Source of the DNA: Candidatus Omnitrophota bacterium
GTDB taxonomy: Bacteria; Omnitrophota; Koll11; Gorgyraeales; Gorgyraeaceae
Direction of reading: 5' to 3'
DNA: 5,255 nucleotides
NCBI GenBank assembly: GCA_018818505.1
Contig: JAHIRR010000249.1
Span: 1 to 5,255, forward strand
Under the pieces are notes generated by a model. That model worked only from the letters and a program-made list of their open reading frames with translations. It was not told the origin of the DNA and did not search any database. The translations under genes were made by a program, and so were the position numbers. Below, one piece after another: positions 1 through 5,255 of the stretch (position 1 is the first letter of the stretch; each line of letters begins with the position of its first letter).

Positions 1-23
1 TAAGCTTCGCCACCCTAAACTAA
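1..23 (+). CDS. mraY: Probable C-terminal end of MraY (phospho-MurNAc-pentapeptide transferase), partial
   Basis: Read in the frame starting at base 3, the first bases give S-F-A-T-L-N followed by TAA at 21-23. MraY proteins commonly end in a short hydrophobic tail of the type ALATLKLR, so an ATL-type ending just before murD fits. In the usual dcw order mraY sits immediately upstream of murD. MraY is the membrane enzyme that makes lipid I from UDP-MurNAc-pentapeptide and undecaprenyl phosphate. Only six codons are visible, and another frame also gives a plausible tail (K-L-R-H-P-K-L-R, stop TAA at 26-28). The identity therefore rests mainly on gene order and is tentative. Confidence 0.4.
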
Positions 24-29
24 GGTAAG

Positions 30-79
30 CCTCTTCCACCGCGTAGGTGGAATTAATTCCACCTACGCGGTGGAAGAGG
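30..79. repeat. 50-bp perfect palindrome between mraY? and murD, with nested hairpins
   Basis: Bases 30-54 and 55-79 are exact reverse complements with no spacer. Each arm contains its own inverted repeat: TTCCACC (34-40) pairs with GGTGGAA (46-52) around GCGTA, and TTCCACC (57-63) pairs with GGTGGAA (69-75) around TACGC. The element can thus fold as a single 25-bp stem or as two adjacent 7-bp hairpins separated by TTAA (53-56). It starts six bases after the likely upstream stop and ends ten bases before the murD ATG. The right tip GGAAGAGG (72-79) is purine-rich and could act as the murD Shine-Dalgarno sequence, which the long stem would hide. No T-run follows it, so a terminator is unlikely. 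Confidence 0.9.
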
Positions 80-89
80 TCAAGGATGT

Positions 90-1331
90 ATGAAAAAGGT
101 CGTTGTAGTTGGACTTGGAAGGAGTGGGGTAGACTCTGCCAGGCTTTTGGCAGGTCGAGGTGATGTTGTATTTATCACAGAGATAAAAGATACTCCTGCT
201 ACAAGGGCTACTGCAGGAGAGCTTATCAAAGAGGGCATTGTTGAGCAAGGCAATGTTGAACTGGGCCGCCACACTGAGAGATTCATGAAAGATAGCGACC
301 TCATAGTGGTTAGTCCTGGCGTAAAGTTAGCCGAGCATAAAGGTATACCTATAATAAGTGAGCTGGAACTGGCCTATTCAATGTGCCCTGCGCCTATCAT
401 TGCTGTAACAGGCACCAGCGGAAAGACTACTGTCGCGACTCTGATAGGCCAGATGCTTGTCTCATCAGGCAGGGATGCGATTGTGTGCGGAAATATTGGC
501 AACCCCTTAAGCGGCGAGATAAAGAGGATAAAAAAAGATTCCATTGTTGTAGTCGAAGTCAGTTCTTTTCAGCTCGAAAGGATAAAGGACTTTAGGCCAA
601 AGACAAGCGTGATTTTAAATATATCCGAGAACCATCTCGACAGACACAAGGACATGGAAGAGTATGTTTCTGCGAAACTCAGGATATTTTCAAATCAAAA
701 TGGCACAGATGTTCTGTTTTTAAATGGAAAAGATAGATTATTAAGGAAGATTTCTAGCCAATCTAGGTGCCGAGTGGAATTTTTTGACGAATACAAGGAT
801 TTTAAAAAGAGGTATAATATAGAGAATGAGGATTTTCTAGCAGCCATGTCTGTGTCATCTTCAGAAGGTGTTAGCGAAGATGTTATGTTAAAGGTCATCT
901 CAGAATTTAAAGGCATAGAGCACAGGCTGGAGTATGTATCTACGATCGATGGCGTAGATTTTATCAATGATTCAAAGGCTACCACTGTCTCGAGCGTAGA
1001 ATGGGCACTACAATCTCTCGATGAGAAGATCATCCTGATCGTGGGAGGCAGGTATAAGGGGGGAGATTTTAGCAGTTTAAAGGACTTAGTAAATAAAAAG
1101 GTAAATTATATTATTGCCATAGGGGAGGCAAGGCCGCAGATTAAAAAAGGCCTTGCTGGGACAAAGGAAATTTTTGAAGAAGAGGATTTAAAGGGAGCAG
1201 TCCGCACTGCATTTGAAAAAGCGAACAAGGGAGACAAGATCCTGCTTTCCCCTGGGTGCTCGAGCTTCGATATGTTTAAAAACTACGAGGAGCGCGGCAG
1301 GGTTTTTAAAGAGCTTTGTCTGAATTTATGA
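90..1331 (+). CDS. murD: UDP-N-acetylmuramoyl-L-alanine--D-glutamate ligase (MurD)
   Basis: This cytoplasmic ATP-dependent Mur ligase adds D-glutamate to UDP-MurNAc-L-Ala. The 413-residue product has the three-domain layout. The N-terminal nucleotide-sugar-binding domain has GLGRSG at 8-13. The ATPase domain has the P-loop TGTSGKTT at 107-114, EVSSFQLE at 156-163, NISENHLDRH at 177-186 and SAKLRIF, in which K196 matches the carbamylated lysine of E. coli MurD (K198). The C-terminal domain follows FKGIEHR (273-279) and holds NDSKATT (293-299) and SPGCSSFDMF (387-396). The protein is shorter than E. coli MurD (438 residues), apparently in the central domain after K196. The P-loop has Ser where Asn is usual (TGTNGKTT). 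ATG 90 places the Rossmann-like motif right at the N-terminus. Candidate binding sites are AGAGG at 75-79, ten bases away, and AAGGA at 82-86, only three bases away. The stop overlaps the ftsW start by four bases. Confidence 0.97.
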   Translation: MKKVVVVGLGRSGVDSARLLAGRGDVVFITEIKDTPATRATAGELIKEGIVEQGNVELGRHTERFMKDSDLIVVSPGVKLAEHKGIPIISELELAYSMCPAPIIAVTGTSGKTTVATLIGQMLVSSGRDAIVCGNIGNPLSGEIKRIKKDSIVVVEVSSFQLERIKDFRPKTSVILNISENHLDRHKDMEEYVSAKLRIFSNQNGTDVLFLNGKDRLLRKISSQSRCRVEFFDEYKDFKKRYNIENEDFLAAMSVSSSEGVSEDVMLKVISEFKGIEHRLEYVSTIDGVDFINDSKATTVSSVEWALQSLDEKIILIVGGRYKGGDFSSLKDLVNKKVNYIIAIGEARPQIKKGLAGTKEIFEEEDLKGAVRTAFEKANKGDKILLSPGCSSFDMFKNYEERGRVFKELCLNL

Positions 1332-2407
1332 AAAAAGAAGCTAACACCCTTCTAATAATAGCAACGATTCTTATATGCGCTGGCATTGTCATGGTCTATT
1401 CCTCGTCGAGCTACCACGCATATGAGACATTCTATGACAGCGCTTATTATTTAAAAAGGCATATATTCCATTTTATAGTTGGGTTGGTGCTCGCGGGGTT
1501 TACACTTAAGTTTGATTATAGGAAATTGAGAAGATACGCAAGGCCTTTGCTTGGTACGTCTATAGTGATCCTTGTACTTGTGCTTTTGCCTGGTATTGGC
1601 CATGAGGCAGGGGGCGCAAGGAGATGGATCAGGGTCGGGTTTTTAGGATTTCAGCCATCTGAGCTTGCAGGACTTTGTTTGATCGTTTATCTGGCTGATG
1701 CCCTGGATAGAAAGCAGGAGCGTATCAGGAGTTTTTATTATGGTTTGATGCCATTGCTAATAGTATCGGGGCTATTGGTAATGTTAGTGCTTTTACAGCC
1801 TGATCTGGGAAGCGCGGCCGCGCTTTTAACAGTAGCCATTCTCATGCTCTTTATAGGAGGCATGAACATAATCCAGATCATACCGTTTGTCATTAGCGCG
1901 GTACCAATATTTTATTTTTTGATATGGAAGGTCCCCTATAGATTAAAACGCATAGTGGGATACCTTGATCCGTGGACCAGGGCAGAAGACGCTGGGTTTC
2001 AGATAGTGCAGTCTTTTTTAGCGCTTGGTTCAGGTGGTATTTTTGGGCTGGGCCTGGGATGTTCGAGGCAAAAACTCTTTTATCTTCCACAGGCGCATAC
2101 AGATTTTATATTTTCCATAATAGGGGAAGAGCTGGGCCTTATAGGTACGCTTGGCATAGTGTTTCTTTTCGGTCTATTTGTCTGGCAGGGTATGAAGATT
2201 GCTATAAAAGCGAGCGATCTATTTTCAAAATTTCTTGCAATGGGCATTACAACGAACATAGGGCTGAAGGCGATCATAAATATAGCGGTTTCAACAGGCG
2301 CCATACCCACAAAGGGTTTGCCTTTGCCATTTATCAGTTACGGAGGCACTGCGCTTATCTTTAACATGGTAGGAGTAGCGCTTTTACTGAGTATTGCCAA
2401 CAAATAG
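1328..2407 (+). CDS. ftsW: Septal peptidoglycan glycosyltransferase FtsW (SEDS family)
   Basis: FtsW is a polytopic inner-membrane SEDS protein that polymerises lipid II into glycan strands at the septum, working with the class B PBP FtsI. The 359-residue product is strongly hydrophobic, with about ten likely membrane segments. It carries family signatures: GARRWI followed by FQPSELA (96-114), QPDLGSA (from 157), AHTDFIF containing D259 at the position of the SEDS catalytic aspartate, the adjacent IIGEELG, and GLPLPFISYGG (330-340). Position between murD and murG favours FtsW over its paralogue RodA. A TTG four codons earlier (1316) is in frame, but ATG 1328 is preferred because ATGA at 1328-1331 overlaps the murD stop, suggesting translational coupling. 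No good Shine-Dalgarno precedes it (AAAGAG at 1308-1313 is far away). The N-terminus before the first membrane segment is very short, about six residues. Confidence 0.95.
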   Translation: MKKEANTLLIIATILICAGIVMVYSSSSYHAYETFYDSAYYLKRHIFHFIVGLVLAGFTLKFDYRKLRRYARPLLGTSIVILVLVLLPGIGHEAGGARRWIRVGFLGFQPSELAGLCLIVYLADALDRKQERIRSFYYGLMPLLIVSGLLVMLVLLQPDLGSAAALLTVAILMLFIGGMNIIQIIPFVISAVPIFYFLIWKVPYRLKRIVGYLDPWTRAEDAGFQIVQSFLALGSGGIFGLGLGCSRQKLFYLPQAHTDFIFSIIGEELGLIGTLGIVFLFGLFVWQGMKIAIKASDLFSKFLAMGITTNIGLKAIINIAVSTGAIPTKGLPLPFISYGGTALIFNMVGVALLLSIANK

Positions 2408-2412
2408 ATAGT

Positions 2413-2464
2413 ATGGGTAACTTCGTAAGTTGCCCAATTTTGGGCAACTTACGAAGTTACCCAT
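2413..2464. repeat. 52-bp perfect inverted repeat between ftsW and murG, with nested hairpins
   Basis: Bases 2413-2437 and 2440-2464 are exact reverse complements around a TT spacer. Inside each arm is a further near-perfect hairpin. GGGTAACTT (2415-2423) faces AAGTTGCCC (2427-2435) around CGT, with one U-G wobble in RNA. The right arm mirrors it at 2442-2450 and 2454-2462 around ACG, with one C-A mismatch. The element begins five bases after the ftsW stop and ends seven bases before the preferred murG ATG, so it fills 52 of the 64 intergenic bases. Its last two bases are part of an alternative in-frame ATG at 2463. It is followed by GGTGCAT rather than a T-run, and murG continues on the same strand, so a terminator role is unlikely. 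Confidence 0.92.
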
Positions 2465-2471
2465 GGTGCAT

Positions 2472-3518
2472 ATGAGAATATTAATAGTTGCAGGGGGGAC
2501 TGGAGGGCATTTGTTTCCAGCTATCAGGCTGGGAGAGGAGCTTGCCTTGCGTGGCTATAGTGAGGTGAGCTTTGTAACATCGTCTCGTAAACGCGACAAA
2601 GAGATATTGAAAAAGGAGTGCGCGACACTGCCTATAATTCCGCTTCAGTCAAAATCGCCTCTGGCTGTTTTAAACTTTATAGCCCGCCTTTTTACCGGCA
2701 CAATAAAATCATTATTTTTAATTTTGCGCTTAAGGCCAGAGGTGGTAGTGGGTTTTGGCGGATACCTTACAGGACCGATAGTTTTGCTGGCGGCATTGCT
2801 TGGGAAAAAGACCATTATACATGAGCAAAATGTCTATCCTGGAAAGGCAAATAGGATGTTAGCTGGTTCTGTTGATAAGATCGCTGTGAGCTTTCCGGAG
2901 ACTCTAAACTATTTGAAGAAATTCGAATCAAAGATCGTTGTTTCAGGAAACCTTCTTCGTCGTGAGTTAAAGAAAAATCAGCCCGCGAAGAACAGCTTCA
3001 CAATACTTGCAATGGGCGGCAGCCAGGGCGCCCATGCATTGAATAGACTCATACCAGAGGCAGTTGGTTTAATGGATAACGAAAAAAAGCATCTGCTGGA
3101 AATGATCCATATCGCTGGATACAAGGACGAGGAAGACGTGAAACGTCTGTATGCTGATAAAGATATAAATAATAGAGTTTTTTCTTTTACAGAAGACATT
3201 GCAGGGCTTTACAGTGAATGCGATTTTGTGATCGGCCGTTCAGGCGCTACAACTGTATCGGAATTATTGTATCTCGGTAAACCATCAATATTGATACCAT
3301 ATCCTCATGGAAACGGTCATCAGCGGCTTAATGCAAAGATCCTGGGGGACAGGGGCGATGCCATTTTGCTTGAAGAGAAAGGGCTCAGGGCAGAACATTT
3401 GCGTGACGCTATAATGAAATTTATGGATAAAGGCGTGCTTAGAGAGATGTCTGCGAGAGCAAGAAGCAGTAACGCGACGGACGCGTGTGATACCTTGATC
3501 AAAGCGGTGATTGAATGA
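2472..3518 (+). CDS. murG: UDP-GlcNAc--lipid I N-acetylglucosaminyltransferase (MurG)
   Basis: MurG is a peripheral membrane GT-B glycosyltransferase (family GT28). It transfers GlcNAc from UDP-GlcNAc to lipid I on the cytoplasmic face, producing lipid II. The 348-residue product shows the two Rossmann-type domains. The N-terminal one has the glycine loop GGTGGH (8-13), GFGGY (94-98) and HEQN (117-120). The C-terminal one has GGSQGA (182-187), RSGATT (256-261), the following SELLYLGKP, and HGNGHQRLNA (279-288), which together form the UDP-GlcNAc site. ATG 2472 is chosen because it gives the typical MRILIVAGGTGGH start. ATG 2463 would add three residues, and TTG 2430 would translate through the palindrome, which is not credible. 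No clear Shine-Dalgarno lies upstream; the best is a weak GGTG at 2465-2468. The stop overlaps the murC start in an ATGA. Confidence 0.96.
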   Translation: MRILIVAGGTGGHLFPAIRLGEELALRGYSEVSFVTSSRKRDKEILKKECATLPIIPLQSKSPLAVLNFIARLFTGTIKSLFLILRLRPEVVVGFGGYLTGPIVLLAALLGKKTIIHEQNVYPGKANRMLAGSVDKIAVSFPETLNYLKKFESKIVVSGNLLRRELKKNQPAKNSFTILAMGGSQGAHALNRLIPEAVGLMDNEKKHLLEMIHIAGYKDEEDVKRLYADKDINNRVFSFTEDIAGLYSECDFVIGRSGATTVSELLYLGKPSILIPYPHGNGHQRLNAKILGDRGDAILLEEKGLRAEHLRDAIMKFMDKGVLREMSARARSSNATDACDTLIKAVIE

Positions 3519-4873
3519 AGGAAACACTTCATTTTATAGGAATAGGCGGTGCTGGCATGAGTGGACTTGCGGAAGTCTTTCATTCCCAGGGTTATATCGT
3601 GCAGGGCTCTGATATAAAAAAGACAAAGGTTACAGGCAGGCTCGAGGCCAGAGGCATACGAGTTATAGAAGGCCATTCTGCTGAAAATATAAATGGCGCG
3701 GCCAAGGTTATTTATTCTTCATGCATAACAGATGCGAATGCCGAGATCCATGAGGCGAGGCGCAGAAACATACCTGTAGTGCGCCGCATAGAGGCCCTGA
3801 ACATTATCGCGCGGGCTAAAGACTTAATAGCAATTTCAGGCGCGCATGGAAAGACTACTACGACTTCTCTTGCAGCGTATCTTTTGATTTCAGCGGGCCT
3901 GGACCCCACAGTATTTATAGGAGCTGATGTAGGTTTTCTTGACGGCAATGCCCGCTGCGGCCAGGGCAGGATGGTTATTACAGAGGCAGATGAATCAGAT
4001 GGCTCATTTCTTTTGCTCAAGCCGTTTTATAGCGTGAGTACTAACATCGACAGAGAGCACATGGATTATTATTCCTCGATGAATGAAGTGCTGGCTTCAT
4101 ATAAAAGATTTATAGAAAATACAGAGGACCAGGGCATTGCCTTTGTTTGCGTTGATGATGATAATTTAAAAAAGATCGCCAGAGAGAGCTCCAAGAGAAT
4201 AGTTCGATACGGCTTTTCTAAGGACGCTGATATAGCCGCGGAAGAGGTGGAGCTCTTGGGCCTGGAGGGTTCCAGATTTGATTTTGTATTTAAAGGCAAG
4301 AAGCTTGGCAGAGTGGAGATACCTTTAATAGGCAGGCATAATGTCTTGAATTCTCTTGCAGCAATCGGCCTTGCAATGGAGCTGGGCGTGGATTTCGCTT
4401 TTATAAAAGACTCGATCAGGAACTTTAAAGGCGCTGAGAGAAGATTTATAGTAAGGCGCCTTGATTCAGATATCCTTGTGATAGATGACTATGCCCATCA
4501 TCCCACAGAGATAAAGGCTACATTAAAGGTGCTTGAGGATTCTGGCAAGAGGATCGTGACAGTGTTTCAGCCGCACAGATATTCCAGGACAAAATATCTC
4601 AGGGAACAGTTCGGTAAGTGTTTTGATCTGGCTGATCATTTGGTGATTACAGATATATATTCAGCGCACGAGGCGCCCATGGAAGGCGTGAGCGCGTTAG
4701 ACCTGTGTGAGAGCGCAAAAAGGCACGGCCATAAGAATGTCTACTTTGTCGAGAAGCAAAATGTACTGGAGCATCTTATGGATGTCGTGAAGCCAGGTGA
4801 CGCAATATTTATTCTTGGCGCAGGCGACATAGACGAGCTGCCTGAGAAAATAGTCAAGCTTTTTAGGACCTAA
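3515..4873 (+). CDS. murC: UDP-N-acetylmuramate--L-alanine ligase (MurC)
   Basis: MurC is the cytoplasmic ATP-dependent ligase that attaches L-alanine to UDP-MurNAc, the first step of the stem peptide. The 452-residue product is normal in length. The N-terminal domain has GIGGAGMSG (9-17). The ATPase domain has the P-loop GAHGKTT (109-115), EADESDGSF (from 157), NIDREHMD (177-184) and GRHNVLN (273-279). The C-terminal domain has DDYAHHPTE (324-332), PHRYSRT (353-359), IYSAHEAP and a GAGDI near the end. The His-containing P-loop and the DDYAHHPTE motif distinguish MurC from the other Mur ligases. The start ATG 3515 overlaps the murG TGA by four bases (ATGA), with only a weak upstream binding site (GGTGA), which suggests coupling to murG. 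The last codons and the TAA stop (4871-4873) lie inside the left tip of the next palindrome, so that element defines the protein's C-terminus. Confidence 0.97.
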   Translation: MKETLHFIGIGGAGMSGLAEVFHSQGYIVQGSDIKKTKVTGRLEARGIRVIEGHSAENINGAAKVIYSSCITDANAEIHEARRRNIPVVRRIEALNIIARAKDLIAISGAHGKTTTTSLAAYLLISAGLDPTVFIGADVGFLDGNARCGQGRMVITEADESDGSFLLLKPFYSVSTNIDREHMDYYSSMNEVLASYKRFIENTEDQGIAFVCVDDDNLKKIARESSKRIVRYGFSKDADIAAEEVELLGLEGSRFDFVFKGKKLGRVEIPLIGRHNVLNSLAAIGLAMELGVDFAFIKDSIRNFKGAERRFIVRRLDSDILVIDDYAHHPTEIKATLKVLEDSGKRIVTVFQPHRYSRTKYLREQFGKCFDLADHLVITDIYSAHEAPMEGVSALDLCESAKRHGHKNVYFVEKQNVLEHLMDVVKPGDAIFILGAGDIDELPEKIVKLFRT

Positions 4874-4929
4874 CCTCCGCAACCTCGGAGGTTGCCAGCA
4901 CGGCAACCTCCGAGGTTGCGGAGGTTAGG
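4869..4929. repeat. 61-bp inverted repeat spanning the murC stop and murB ribosome binding site
   Basis: Bases 4869-4896 and 4902-4929 are exact 28-base reverse complements around AGCAC. Within each arm, GCAACCTC and GAGGTTGC form an 8-bp inverted repeat around a single base (4879-4895 on the left, 4903-4919 on the right). The AACCTC motif also recurs at the outer edge of the left arm (4873-4878). The left arm contains the murC TAA (4871-4873). The right arm ends on AGG, the first half of the murB Shine-Dalgarno AGGAGG (4927-4932). Folding as one long stem would partly bury that site, and a ribosome terminating on murC would open it. No T-run follows. Confidence 0.92.
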
Positions 4930-4932
4930 AGG
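4927..4932 (+). promoter_or_regulatory. Strong Shine-Dalgarno of murB, half inside the palindrome
   Basis: AGGAGG lies four bases before the murB ATG at 4937. It is the only near-consensus ribosome binding site at any junction in the window. Its first three bases pair with CCT at 4869-4871 in the long-stem fold, so access may depend on how the element folds or on ribosomes finishing murC. That regulatory reading is inference. Confidence 0.8.
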
Positions 4933-4936
4933 CATT

Positions 4937-5255
4937 ATGTTAAAACGGAATTACAGGAGACTGCTTTCACAGCACACGAGTCTCAGGATAGGCGGGCCTG
5001 CGTTTTGTTGGTTAGAGCCAGGGGATTTTGATGATATCCTGGAGGCTATTTCGCTGGCAGACTTAGACAAGAGGCCTTTGACTGTGGTTGGGAATGGCAC
5101 AAATCTCCTGGTGCACGATAAAGGCTTTGACGGTTTGATCATGAATCTCAGCAGGGAATTTGACTCGATAGAAAAGGAGACTGGCGAGATAGTCAGGGTC
5201 GGCGCGGCCACACCTCTTGCGCAGGTAGTGAATAGATGCGCTGAGTTTGGACTTA
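4937..5255 (+). CDS. murB: UDP-N-acetylenolpyruvoylglucosamine reductase (MurB), N-terminal part
   Basis: MurB is the cytoplasmic FAD- and NADPH-dependent enzyme that reduces UDP-GlcNAc-enolpyruvate to UDP-MurNAc, the substrate for MurC. The reading frame runs off the window after 106 complete codons, so only the start of the FAD-binding region is visible. Residues 13-22, HTSLRIGGPA, match the family's NT(S/T)xRIGGPA motif. VVGNGTNLLVHDKGFDG (50-66) matches the flavin-binding GxGSNLLVxDxGFxG segment, with Asn and Thr at the two variable positions. GAATPL at 89-94 fits the next conserved stretch. The catalytic Ser and Glu lie beyond the window and cannot be judged. ATG 4937 is set by the AGGAGG site just upstream and by the family's usual short N-terminus. 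Following murC fits the common murC-murB pairing. Confidence 0.93.
   Translation, partial: MLKRNYRRLLSQHTSLRIGGPAFCWLEPGDFDDILEAISLADLDKRPLTVVGNGTNLLVHDKGFDGLIMNLSREFDSIEKETGEIVRVGAATPLAQVVNRCAEFGL

Noticed and set aside
30..79. Rho-independent terminator at the palindromes
   Set aside because: None of the three is followed by a T-run, and each is immediately followed by the next gene of the pathway on the same strand. The stems are also far longer than typical terminators.
695..1033. Minus-strand open frame of 112 residues inside murD, and similar antisense frames throughout
   Set aside because: These lie opposite well-conserved codons of murD, murG and murC, have no recognisable domains, and are explained as shadows of the coding strand.
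1316..1327. Upstream TTG start for ftsW
   Set aside because: It adds four non-conserved residues and lacks a binding site. ATG 1328 gives the ATGA overlap with the murD stop, the same arrangement seen at murG/murC.
2430..2471. N-terminal extension of MurG from TTG 2430
   Set aside because: The added residues would be translated from the right half of the inverted repeat and precede the normal MurG start (MRILIVAGGTGGH). They look like read-through of an open frame, not protein.
1..5255. Signs of horizontal transfer, prophage, defence or other accessory genes
   Set aside because: All genes are core peptidoglycan genes in canonical order with similar codon use. There is no integrase, transposase or tRNA boundary. 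Only the palindromes look out of the ordinary.

Overview
The window is a bacterial division and cell wall (dcw) cluster fragment. It is read entirely on the + strand and packed from end to end. In order it holds the probable last few codons of mraY, then murD, ftsW, murG, murC and the first 106 codons of murB. This order is the classic dcw order. All five substantial genes are intact in frame and carry their family motifs. No RNA gene, insertion sequence, CRISPR array or internal promoter could be supported. The organism is a peptidoglycan-making bacterium of moderate GC content that favours AGG/AGA for arginine. Its lineage cannot be fixed from this window. The compact MurD and overall style would suit an uncultivated diderm such as Omnitrophota, but that is only an impression.

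The genes cover consecutive steps. MurB (with MurA, not present) makes UDP-MurNAc, MurC adds L-Ala and MurD adds D-Glu. MraY transfers the finished MurNAc-pentapeptide to undecaprenyl phosphate, giving lipid I, and MurG adds GlcNAc to give lipid II. FtsW polymerises lipid II at the division septum. The expected outside neighbours are murE/murF/mraY upstream and ddl or ftsQ/ftsA/ftsZ downstream.

The unusual part is between the genes. Two junctions (murD/ftsW and murG/murC) are 4-base ATGA stop/start overlaps. The other three (mraY?/murD, ftsW/murG, murC/murB) are gaps of 66, 64 and 63 bases, each almost filled by one long perfect inverted repeat: 50 bp with no spacer, 52 bp with a 2-base spacer, and 61 bp with a 5-base spacer. 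The three differ in sequence but share one design. Each arm is itself a small hairpin, so each element can fold as one long stem or as two head-to-head hairpins. A short core of the form ACYTMCGNRGT recurs at the hairpin tips. None is followed by a T-run, and all lie inside an apparent operon, so they are not ordinary terminators. The murB element contains the murC stop codon and half of the murB ribosome binding site. These elements are the best candidate here for something undescribed: a REP-like mobile palindrome family, an RNase III processing signal, or a switch for translation of the downstream gene.
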